Of a stretch of 64,000 nt of DNA, positions 47,379-55,064 are shown in pieces. The DNA comes from Denitratimonas tolerans (lineage in GTDB: Bacteria > Pseudomonadota > Gammaproteobacteria > Xanthomonadales > Xanthomonadaceae), in the NCBI RefSeq assembly GCF_037203605.1, contig NZ_JBBDHC010000015.1:24676-88675 (forward strand). The letters run 5' to 3'. The stretch's first letter is position 1; every line of letters begins with the position of its first letter. The notes below the pieces were generated by a model. That model saw only the letters and a list, made by a program, of their open reading frames with translations. It did no database searches and was not told the DNA's origin. A program made the translations under genes and the position numbers.

Positions 47379-47956
47379 GGCTGCCGCGCTGGGTTCCCGG
47401 CGCGCTGCTGCTGGTCGCGGCTGCCACCAGCAGCCTGGCGCTGTGGTGGCTGTATCGTCAGGACGAACCGGAACCGCTCACCGGGCCGCCGCGCTCGGAT
47501 TATTTCCTCAGCGACTTCGACCTGGTGGCGCTGGACAGCGGCGGCAAGGAGTCCTTCCACGTCACGGGGCCATACCTGAGCCGCCACCCCTACCTTGGCA
47601 CCATCGAGATCGAACAGCCGCGCTTCGCCTTGCCCGACAGCCGCGAGGGCACCTGGCTGGCGCGCGCCGACCGCGCCTGGGTCGATGCGGGCGGCACCGA
47701 ACTGCGCCTGATCGGCGCGGTGGCCCTGGACAGCCCGCCGGAAGGCGGTAGCGGCGAACTGGCGTTCCGCAGCGAACGGCTCGACGTCTTCCCGCGCGAG
47801 CGAAAGGTGCAAAGCGATGCCGTGGTCACGCTCACTTCGCGTGACTCTATACTGCGCGGACGCGGCCTGCGGGCCGACCTGGACACCCGCCGCTTCCAAC
47901 TGCTCGACGAGGTCACCGGCCACTATGCTTCTCCCGTTTCGACTCCGCGCCGTTGA
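47375..47956 (+). CDS. lptC: LPS export protein LptC
   Basis: 193 residues. A single N-terminal membrane anchor (RWVPGALLLVAAATSSLALWWLY) is followed by a periplasmic beta-jellyroll: SDYFLSDFDLVALDSGGKESFHVTGPYLSRHP, with the conserved DxDxV-like segment. It links the LptBFG extractor to LptA. The C-terminal 11 codons overlap the lptA start (32 bases), in another frame. Confidence 0.92.
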   Translation: MRLPRWVPGALLLVAAATSSLALWWLYRQDEPEPLTGPPRSDYFLSDFDLVALDSGGKESFHVTGPYLSRHPYLGTIEIEQPRFALPDSREGTWLARADRAWVDAGGTELRLIGAVALDSPPEGGSGELAFRSERLDVFPRERKVQSDAVVTLTSRDSILRGRGLRADLDTRRFQLLDEVTGHYASPVSTPRR

Positions 47957-48446
47957 GCGACTGGCGCTCCTCGCCGCCTGCCTGGCGCTGTTCGCGCCGC
48001 CGGCGCTGGCCCGCTCCGATGACCGCGACAAGCCGCTCGACGTGCAGGCCGGAGGACTGGATGGCGTGATGACGCAGGATGGTGACACCCGCTTTACCGA
48101 TCTCGTCATCACCCAGGGCTCGCTGCGCATCGATGCCGCCGAGGCCACGGTGACGCGCGTCGCCGGCGAGGTGACCCGCGTGCTGCTGAAAGGCAGCCCC
48201 GCCTCGCTGCAGCAGGAAAACGACGAAGGCCAGCTCATGCGCGCCCGCGCGCAGCAGATCGTCTACGACACCGGCACCGAGATCGTCGTGCTCAGCGGCG
48301 ATGTGCAGGTGGAACAGGGCCGCGACACCTTCCGCGGCGATCGGGTGCGCTACGACACCCGCAATGGCCGCATCCAGGGCGGCGGTGGCGAGGGTGGCCG
48401 CATCCATCTGACCATCCAGCCCAAGCCGCGCGCCACAGGCAACTGA
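47925..48446 (+). CDS. lptA: LPS transport periplasmic protein LptA
   Basis: 173 residues from ATG 47925, inside the end of lptC. The signal peptide ends near APPALARSDD. The mature OstA-like domain has DKPLDVQAGGLDGVMTQDGDTRFTDLVITQGSLRIDA and QQIVYDTGTEIVVLSGDVQVEQGRDTFRGDRVRYDTRNGRI, matching LptA (YDP-like and GNV-like motifs). It bridges LptC and LptD. The TGATG at its end begins lptB. Confidence 0.93.
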   Translation: MLLPFRLRAVERLALLAACLALFAPPALARSDDRDKPLDVQAGGLDGVMTQDGDTRFTDLVITQGSLRIDAAEATVTRVAGEVTRVLLKGSPASLQQENDEGQLMRARAQQIVYDTGTEIVVLSGDVQVEQGRDTFRGDRVRYDTRNGRIQGGGGEGGRIHLTIQPKPRATGN

Positions 48447-49165
48447 TGCTGGTCGCGCGCCACCTCAGGAAGCGCTACCGGCAGCGCGAGGTCGTCAAGG
48501 ATTTCAGCCTGCACCTGGACGCCGGCGAAGTCGTGGGCCTGCTCGGCCCCAACGGGGCCGGCAAGACCACCTGCTTCTACATGATCGTCGGGCTGATCGC
48601 CTCCGACGGCGGCAGCATCCTGCTCGACGGCGAGGACGCCACCGCGCTGCCGATGCACCAGCGTGCGCGCCGCGGCGTCGGCTATCTGCCGCAGGAGCCG
48701 TCCATCTTCCGCCGCCTGACCGCCGCACAGAACGTCATGGCCGTGCTGGAACTGCGCGAGGATCTCGACGCCCAGGGGCGCGAGAACGAACTGCTCGCGC
48801 TGATGGAGGAACTGCAGGTCGCGCACGTCGCCGACCAGCGCGGGGTCAGCCTCTCGGGCGGCGAACGCCGTCGCGTGGAAATCGCCCGCGCGCTGGCCGC
48901 GCGCCCGCGCCTGATGCTGCTGGACGAACCCTTCGCCGGCGTCGATCCGATCTCGGTCGGCGACATCCAGAAGATCGTCGCCCACCTCAAAACCCGCGGC
49001 ATCGGCATCCTCATCACCGACCACAACGTGCGCGAAACCCTCGGGATCTGTGACCGGGCCTACATTCTGAGCGAAGGCAGCGTGCTGGCGCAGGGCCGGC
49101 CCGATGAACTGCTCGCAAATCCCGACGTGCGTCGGGTATATCTAGGCGACAGTTTCCGCATGTAG
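48446..49165 (+). CDS. lptB: LPS export ABC transporter ATP-binding protein LptB
   Basis: 239 residues. Walker A GPNGAGKTTCFYM, Q-loop YLPQEPSIFR, signature LSGGERRRVEIARAL, Walker B LMLLDEPFAGVDPIS and H-loop ITDHNVRE; the C-terminal VRRVYLGDSFRM ends as LptB proteins do. It powers LPS extraction with LptFG, which are not in the window. rpoN starts 16 bases after. Confidence 0.97.
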   Translation: MLVARHLRKRYRQREVVKDFSLHLDAGEVVGLLGPNGAGKTTCFYMIVGLIASDGGSILLDGEDATALPMHQRARRGVGYLPQEPSIFRRLTAAQNVMAVLELREDLDAQGRENELLALMEELQVAHVADQRGVSLSGGERRRVEIARALAARPRLMLLDEPFAGVDPISVGDIQKIVAHLKTRGIGILITDHNVRETLGICDRAYILSEGSVLAQGRPDELLANPDVRRVYLGDSFRM

Positions 49166-49181
49166 CCCCGCAGGATCGCCG

Positions 49182-50597
49182 GTGAAGCCCGCACTCCAGC
49201 TCAAGATCGGGCAAAACCTGACCCTGACGCCCCAGCTGCGCCAGGCGATCCGGCTGCTGCAGCTTTCCAGCGCGGAGCTGGAAGCGGAAATCGCCGCCGC
49301 GCTGGAATCCAACCCGCTGCTGGAACAGCCCGAAGAGCCCGCGCCCGAGGAACACGCGCTGCCGGAGGCATCCCAGGCCGACGCCGGCGACGCGGCCGAT
49401 GCGACCGACGACCTGCTCGACATCCCCGACTGGGCGCAGGAATACCAGAGCGACAGCTACGCCGCCGGCAGCGGCGGCGAGGACGACGAGCGCGAACGGG
49501 CCTTCGCGGACGCCGGCCTGGGCCTCCAGAACCACCTCCTGTGGCAGCTCAACCTGACCCCGATGTCGCCACGCGACCGCGTCATCGCGGCGACCCTGAT
49601 CGAGTCCATCGGCGAGGACGGCTACCTGAGCGAACCGCTGGACGCGCTGCGCGACGGCTTGCGCCCCGACCTCGTGGCCGAACCGGACGAGATCGAGACG
49701 GTGTTGCATCGCATCCAGCGCTTCGATCCGCTCGGCGTGGGCGCGCGCACGCTGTCCGAATGCCTCCTGGTGCAGCTCTCCCCGGGCGATGCGACGCCTG
49801 CCGTGGACCTGGCCCGGCACATCGCGAGTGAACACCTCGAGGCCCTGGCGCGACTCGGCTCCGAGCGACTGGCCGCCCGGCTCGGAGCCGCGCCGGACAT
49901 CATGCACGAGGCGGTGCAGCTGCTGCGCTCGCTGGATCCGCGCCCCGGATCGGGGTTTTCCCATGGCGCGCCCGAATACATCGTCCCGGACGCCTACGCG
50001 ATCCGCCGCCGCGACGGCTGGCAGGCCCGCCCGGGACCGGGCTGCCAGCCGCAGCTGGGCATCAACCGGCACTACGAGTCCCTGATCGGCGTGGCCAGCC
50101 GGGCCGATGCCACCTACCTGCGCGCCCAGTTGCAGGAGGCGCGCTGGCTGATCAAGAGCCTGGAAACGCGCGCCGACACCGTGCTGCGCGTGGCGCAGGC
50201 CATCGTGCGCCACCAGAGCAACTTCCTTGAATTCGGTCCCGAGGCGATGCGCCCGCTGGTGCTGCGCGAAGTGGCCGACGAACTCGGTCTGCACGAATCC
50301 ACGGTGTCGCGCGTGACCACCCGCAAATACCTGCACACCCCGCGCGGCACCTTCGAGTTCAAGCACTTCTTTTCCTCCAGCCTGGCCACCGCCGACGGCG
50401 GCGCGGCCTCGGGCACGGCCATCCAGGCCATGATCCGCCGCCTCATCGAAGGCGAAAACCCGCGCAAGCCGCTGTCCGACGCCAAGCTGGTGGAGGCCCT
50501 GGCGACCGAGGGCGTGATGGTGGCGCGCCGCACCGTGGCCAAGTACCGCGAGGCGCAGGGAATCCCCTCCTCCAACGATCGCCAGCGCCTGCAGTGA
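49182..50597 (+). CDS. rpoN: RNA polymerase sigma-54 factor
   Basis: 471 residues from GTG 49182. Region I (LQLKIGQNLTLTPQLRQAIRLLQLS) binds activators, region II is acidic, and region III holds the HTH (TVSRVTTRKYLHTPRG) and the RpoN box ARRTVAKYREAQGIPSS. It directs nitrogen- and motility-related transcription with enhancer-binding proteins. The position lptB-rpoN-hpf is conserved in Proteobacteria. Confidence 0.97.
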   Translation: MKPALQLKIGQNLTLTPQLRQAIRLLQLSSAELEAEIAAALESNPLLEQPEEPAPEEHALPEASQADAGDAADATDDLLDIPDWAQEYQSDSYAAGSGGEDDERERAFADAGLGLQNHLLWQLNLTPMSPRDRVIAATLIESIGEDGYLSEPLDALRDGLRPDLVAEPDEIETVLHRIQRFDPLGVGARTLSECLLVQLSPGDATPAVDLARHIASEHLEALARLGSERLAARLGAAPDIMHEAVQLLRSLDPRPGSGFSHGAPEYIVPDAYAIRRRDGWQARPGPGCQPQLGINRHYESLIGVASRADATYLRAQLQEARWLIKSLETRADTVLRVAQAIVRHQSNFLEFGPEAMRPLVLREVADELGLHESTVSRVTTRKYLHTPRGTFEFKHFFSSSLATADGGAASGTAIQAMIRRLIEGENPRKPLSDAKLVEALATEGVMVARRTVAKYREAQGIPSSNDRQRLQ

Positions 50598-50741
50598 CGA
50601 TGAATCCCCGCGGCCCCCTTGTTTTCCATCCGACCTTGCTACCATCTTGCCGATGAAGGCTCCGTACGCGGCAAGTGCCGCGCATCCACCCGGCGGTGCC
50701 TGCCGGGGAATCCGCCGAAAGGCAGCAACAGGAGGTTTGTC

Positions 50742-51065
50742 ATGCGTATCGAAATCGTCGGACACCAGATCGAAGTCACCCCCGCCCTGCGCGACACCAT
50801 CCTCGCCAAACTGGACAAGCTGGGCCGTTATTCCGATGACCTGATCGACGGGCGCGTCACGCTCTCGGTGGAGCGCCTCGATAAGAAGATCGACGCGACC
50901 CTCAACCTGTCGGGTCACACGGTCCACGCGGAAGCTTCCGACGAAGACATGTACAACGCCATCGACCAGCTGCTCGACAAGCTCGTGCGCCAGGTCACCA
51001 AGCACAAGGAAAAGCAGACCCAGCACCGCTCCGACCAGAGCATCCGCACCGCGGAAGCCGACTGA
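50742..51065 (+). CDS. hpf: Ribosome hibernation promoting factor
   Basis: 107 residues from ATG 50742, with GGAGG nine bases upstream. MRIEIVGHQIEVTPALRDTILAKLDKLGRY is the short HPF/YhbH fold, followed by DKKIDATLNLSGHTVHAEASDEDMYNAIDQLLDKLVRQV. It binds the 30S decoding region in stationary phase to form 100S dimers. The length is of the short form; no C-terminal dimerisation domain. Confidence 0.95.
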   Translation: MRIEIVGHQIEVTPALRDTILAKLDKLGRYSDDLIDGRVTLSVERLDKKIDATLNLSGHTVHAEASDEDMYNAIDQLLDKLVRQVTKHKEKQTQHRSDQSIRTAEAD

Positions 51066-51178
51066 GCACTGCCCGGGCCGGCCTCGCACCGCAACCACGG
51101 CCCGGGCGCTTGCCGGGCGAACCGGGCCGGAGGCGGACAGGCGTCGCCTCCGGTCCTGCCACATCAGGGGAACACGCC

Positions 51179-51652
51179 ATGCATCTCGTCGACCTTCTGG
51201 CTCCCTCGCGCATCCGCGCGAGCGCCAGCGCCACCAGCAAGAAGCGCCTGCTGGAACTGATCGCCTCCACCCTCAACCAGGGCAGCGAAGACACCGATCT
51301 GGAGCGGCGCATCTACGACGGCCTGTGCGCACGCGAGCGCCTGGGCTCCACCGGGCTGGGACGCGGCGTGGCGATCCCGCACGGAAGAATCACCGGCCTG
51401 GTCGGCCCCGTGGGTGCCTTTCTGCGCCTGGACGAACCGCTGGACTTCGACGCCAGCGACGGCGAGCCGGTCGACCTCGTCTTCGCGCTCGTGGTGCCCG
51501 AGCACTTCAGCCAGCAGCACCTGCTGCTGCTCTCGCAGCTTGCGGAAATGTTCAGCGACAGCGACTTCTGCGCGCGCCTGCGCGGCTGCCGCACCGATGC
51601 GGCGCTGCAGGCCGCGCTGGCGGACTGGCAGATCGCCCACCTCGCCGCCTGA
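51179..51652 (+). CDS. ptsN: Nitrogen PTS EIIA component
   Basis: 157 residues. The phosphorylated His is in GVAIPHGRI (about residue 63); LGRGVAIPHGRITGLVGPVGAFLRLDEPLDFDA and VFALVVPEHFSQQHLLLLSQLAEMF complete the PTS_EIIA_2 fold. It takes part in the PTS-Ntr cascade, regulating potassium and nitrogen metabolism. hprK follows after 53 bases. Confidence 0.96.
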   Translation: MHLVDLLAPSRIRASASATSKKRLLELIASTLNQGSEDTDLERRIYDGLCARERLGSTGLGRGVAIPHGRITGLVGPVGAFLRLDEPLDFDASDGEPVDLVFALVVPEHFSQQHLLLLSQLAEMFSDSDFCARLRGCRTDAALQAALADWQIAHLAA

Positions 51653-51705
51653 CAGGCGGCCACCCCGGCGGCATACTCACGGCACCCGCCGCTGGCCGCC
51701 CCCAC

Positions 51706-52662
51706 ATGCCGACTCCCATGCGCATCACTGCCCGTGAACTGTTCGACCAGCTCGAACAGCGCCTTGGCCTGCGCTGGATCGGCGGCCAACGCGGCGCGGG
51801 CCGCGTGCTCGAATCGGTCGACCACCTGGCGCGCCGTCCCGCGCTGGCCGGCTACCTCAACACCATCCACGCCAACAAGGTCCAGATCATCGGCAGCGAG
51901 GAGCTCGACTACCTCGATGCCCTGGAGCCCTCGCAGCGCAGCAAGCTCCTGATGCGCATCGTCAGCGATACCCCGCTGGCCCTGGTCGTCACCAAGGACC
52001 GCGAGGCAGCGGACGACCTGCGCGAGGCGGCCAACCGCACCGACACGCCGCTGTGGGTTTCCAGCCACCGCGGCCACGAACTGCTGACCTATTTCCAGTA
52101 CCACCTCGCGCGCGCGCTGGCTCCGCGCCGGACCCTGCACGGCGTGTTCATGGAGGTGCATTCGATCGGCGTGCTGATCACCGGCGAGTCGGGGCTGGGC
52201 AAGAGCGAGCTGGCGCTGGAGCTGATCTCGCGCGGGCACCGCCTGGTCGCGGACGATGCGCCCGAATTCAACCGCATCGCGCCCGACATGCTCGACGGCA
52301 GCTGCCCGGAGATGCTGCAGGATCTGCTGGAAGTGCGCGGCATCGGCATTCTCAACATCCGCCAGATGTACGGCGACACCGCGGTCAAGCGCAACAAGTA
52401 CCTGCGCCTGATCGTGCACCTCGAACGTCAGGAGCCGGGGCGGGACGAAGACGCCTTCGACCGCCTGCACGGCACCTTCGGCACGCAGCGGCTGCTGGAC
52501 GTGGACATCCCGCGCATCACCTTGCCCGTGGCCGCCGGACGCAACCTGGCCGTTCTGGCCGAGGCAGCCGTGCGTGCGCACCTGCTCAAAAGCAAGGGTT
52601 TCGATGCCGCCCAGGCCTTCATCGACCGCCAGGCCCACCAGATGCGCCACACCACGCCATGA
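51706..52662 (+). CDS. hprK: HPr kinase/phosphorylase
   Basis: 318 residues. The N-terminal domain precedes the catalytic P-loop GESGLGKSELALEL at about residue 160; HGVFMEVHSIGVLITG and the C-terminal DVDIPRITLPVAAGRNLAVLAEAAVRAHLL are HprK motifs, as is VRGIGILNI. It phosphorylates Ser46 of HPr-like proteins. In Gram-negative bacteria it occurs with PTS-Ntr and usually near ptsH, which is not present here. A start at 51718 is possible. Confidence 0.95.
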   Translation: MPTPMRITARELFDQLEQRLGLRWIGGQRGAGRVLESVDHLARRPALAGYLNTIHANKVQIIGSEELDYLDALEPSQRSKLLMRIVSDTPLALVVTKDREAADDLREAANRTDTPLWVSSHRGHELLTYFQYHLARALAPRRTLHGVFMEVHSIGVLITGESGLGKSELALELISRGHRLVADDAPEFNRIAPDMLDGSCPEMLQDLLEVRGIGILNIRQMYGDTAVKRNKYLRLIVHLERQEPGRDEDAFDRLHGTFGTQRLLDVDIPRITLPVAAGRNLAVLAEAAVRAHLLKSKGFDAAQAFIDRQAHQMRHTTP

Positions 52663-53543
52663 ACCCCATCGACGATCCACACCCGCCCCTGCTCGTCATC
52701 AGCGGCCTCTCCGGCTCCGGCAAAAGCGTCGTGCTGCGCACGCTGGAAGATCTCGACTACTACTGCGTCGACAACCTGCCGGCCGAACTCCTGCCCGAGT
52801 TCGTGGCCGGCGTCACCGCCGGCGGCAACGGTCGCCATCGCCGGCTCGCGGTGGGCATCGACGTGCGCAATCGCCCCGAGGGCCTGACCCGCCTGCCGCA
52901 TTCCCTGGCCAAAGTCGGCACCATGGGCTGCCAGCACCAGCTCGTCTTCCTCGACACCCTCGACGAAGTGCTGCTGCGCCGCTACAGCGAAACCCGCCGC
53001 CGCCATCCGCTCAGCGGCGAAGGCCTGCCGCTGGCCGACGCCATCGCGCTCGAGCGCCAGCGCCTGCGCCCGCTCGCCGCCATCGCCGACCGCGTGCTCG
53101 ACACCAGCACCATGAACGTGCACCAGCTGCGTCGATGGGTCGTTACCGAACTGGCCGCCGACGCCCAGCCCGGGCTTTCCCTGCTGGTGCAGTCCTTCGC
53201 CTACCGCCACGGCGTGCCGGGCGATGCCGACTTCGTGTTCGACGTGCGCTGCCTGCCCAATCCGCACTGGGATCCCGGCCTGCGCCCGCTCTCCGGGCGC
53301 GATGCGCCGGTGCGCGAGTGGCTGATGCAACAGCCCGCCGTGGTCGAATACCTCGACCACGTTGCCGGCTTCGTCGACGCCTGGCTGCCGCGCTTCGAAA
53401 GCGACACGCGCAGCTACGTCACCCTGGCGTTCGGCTGCACCGGTGGCCGCCACCGCTCGGTGCACTGCACCGAATGGCTCGCCTCGCACTGGCGCGACCA
53501 GGGCCGCAGCCGGGTGGTGACGTTTCATCGGGAGCTGGAGTAG
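52659..53543 (+). CDS. rapZ: RNase adapter protein RapZ
   Basis: 294 residues; start overlaps hprK stop. N-terminal P-loop SGLSGSGKSVVLRTLED, DYYCVDNLPAELL, then the C-terminal PFK-like domain with DVRCLPNPHWDPGLRPLSGRD and ending FGCTGGRHRSVHCTEWLA, the hallmark of the YvcJ/RapZ family. In E. coli it delivers GlmZ to RNase E and senses glucosamine 6-phosphate. The last residues (RSRVVTFHRELE) are intact. Confidence 0.95.
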   Translation: MNPIDDPHPPLLVISGLSGSGKSVVLRTLEDLDYYCVDNLPAELLPEFVAGVTAGGNGRHRRLAVGIDVRNRPEGLTRLPHSLAKVGTMGCQHQLVFLDTLDEVLLRRYSETRRRHPLSGEGLPLADAIALERQRLRPLAAIADRVLDTSTMNVHQLRRWVVTELAADAQPGLSLLVQSFAYRHGVPGDADFVFDVRCLPNPHWDPGLRPLSGRDAPVREWLMQQPAVVEYLDHVAGFVDAWLPRFESDTRSYVTLAFGCTGGRHRSVHCTEWLASHWRDQGRSRVVTFHRELE

Positions 53544-53548
53544 GGCAC

Positions 53549-53816
53549 CGAAACGATCCGTCGAAACGCCCCGCCGGAACGACCCGTCGGAACGTAGGTC
53601 GGCCCTGCGTGGCCGACGTTGCGGGGCATCAAACGCCCCGTCGGGGGCGTAGCCCCGACCTACGACAGCAACGCTCGCCGGAACGATCCGTCAAAACGCC
53701 CCGTCAAAACGCCCCGCCGAAACGTAGGTCGGCCCTACGTGGCCGACGTTGCGGGGCATCCAACGCCCCGTCGGGGGCGTAGCCCCGACCTGCCGCAGCA
53801 ACATCAAAGCCAGGCC
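53549..53816. repeat. Two near-identical about 130-bp intergenic repeat units
   Basis: The run between rapZ and mrp holds two direct copies, offset by 130 bases. Each has block A (GTAGGTCGGCCCT then GTGGCCGAC, hairpin arms 53598-53604/53611-53617 and the same 130 bases later) and block B (GTCGGGGGCGTA then GCCCCGAC, 53640-53659 and 53770-53789), plus the lead-in AACGATCCGTC, AACGCCCCG. The copies differ by a few substitutions. The same blocks recur at 63906-64000. It has no gene and no tRNA. Confidence 0.8.
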
Positions 53817-53829
53817 GCGCGCTGCCCCC

Positions 53830-54918
53830 TCAATCATCCCGCACCACGATGTTCGGGAACGCAATCGACTTGCTGCGCGCCCGCAGCGACAGCCTTCCTG
53901 CCGCCTTGCGCGCGATGTCGCGATAGCTCACCGCCGCCGCCGAATCCGGCTGCGAGGCGACGGTCGGCGCGCCGCCGTCGGCCTGTTCGCGGATCCGGAT
54001 GTCGAGCGGCAGCGAGCCCAGCAGCGGCACGCCGTACTGGCTCGCCATGCGCCCGCCGCCGCCGCTGCCGAAGATGTGTTCGGCGTGGCCGCAGTTCGAG
54101 CAGACGTGGATCGCCATGTTCTCGACGATGCCCAGCACCGGCACCTCGACCTTCTCGAACATCTTGAGCGCCTTGCGCGCATCGAGCAAGGCGATGTCCT
54201 GCGGCGTGGTGACGATCAGCGCGCCGGAAACGGGCACGCGCTGGCACAGGGTCAGATGGATGTCGCCGGTGCCCGGCGGCAGGTCGATGACGAGGTAGTC
54301 CAGATCCTGCCAGAGGGTGTCGTTGAGGAGCTGCTGCAGGGCCTGGGTCACCATCGGGCCGCGCCAGATCATCGGGGTGTCCTCGTCGATCAGAAAGCCG
54401 ATCGACATGGCCTCGAGCCCGTGCGCGCGCATCGGCACGATGCGCTTGTTCTCCACCGTTTCCGGGCGCCCGGTGAGGCCCAGCATGCGCGGGATGCTGG
54501 GGCCGTAGATGTCGGCGTCGAGCACGCCGACCCGCGCCCCTTCCGCCACCAGCGCCAGTGCCAGGTTCACCGCCGTGGTGGACTTGCCCACGCCGCCCTT
54601 GCCCGAGGCCACCGCGATGACGTTCTTCACGCCGGGCAGCGGGTTGACGCCCTTGCGTACTTCGTGCGCCAGAACGCGCGAGGACACCGAGGCGGAGGCG
54701 GCGGAGATCGCCGGATCGGCGCGCAGCACGCCTTCGATCATGCCGGCAAGGGTCGCGTGCCAGCTCGCCGCCGGATAGCCCAGCACCACGTCGACCGCGA
54801 CCTTGTCGCCATCGATCCCGACGCCGCGCACCTGCCCGCCGGACACCAGGTCCAAGCCGGTATTGGGATCGGTGACGCGCGAAAGCAGCGCGCGGACGTG
54901 GTCTTCGGTAACGGACAT
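53830..54918 (-). CDS. Iron-sulfur cluster carrier ATPase Mrp/ApbC
   Basis: 362 residues from ATG 54918. N-terminal MIP18-like domain (VTEDHVRALLSRVTDPNTGLDLVSGGQV) then a deviant Walker A GKGGVGKSTTAVNLA, DADIYGPSIPRMLG, VIDLPPGTGDIHL, and the cluster-binding CSNCGHAE near residue 273. It assembles or carries [4Fe-4S] clusters to apoproteins. The divergent metG neighbour is the classical mrp-metG pair. Confidence 0.94.
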   Translation of the reverse strand: MSVTEDHVRALLSRVTDPNTGLDLVSGGQVRGVGIDGDKVAVDVVLGYPAASWHATLAGMIEGVLRADPAISAASASVSSRVLAHEVRKGVNPLPGVKNVIAVASGKGGVGKSTTAVNLALALVAEGARVGVLDADIYGPSIPRMLGLTGRPETVENKRIVPMRAHGLEAMSIGFLIDEDTPMIWRGPMVTQALQQLLNDTLWQDLDYLVIDLPPGTGDIHLTLCQRVPVSGALIVTTPQDIALLDARKALKMFEKVEVPVLGIVENMAIHVCSNCGHAEHIFGSGGGGRMASQYGVPLLGSLPLDIRIREQADGGAPTVASQPDSAAAVSYRDIARKAAGRLSLRARSKSIAFPNIVVRDD

Positions 54919-55064
54919 GGCGACGTTCCAAATGGGAATGATTGCCAAGTGTAGTGCCGCACGGGCCGTGCCGACAGCACCGCATGCGCCTGGCCGCGCG
55001 ATCTTCCGGCGTGCTCGCGGCCGGGATCGGCGGGCCGTGGGATAATCCCCGGCTTTCCACCGCG

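Noticed and set aside
53549..53816. CRISPR array
   Set aside because: Only two long units with conserved internal parts and no unique spacers; no cas genes in the window.
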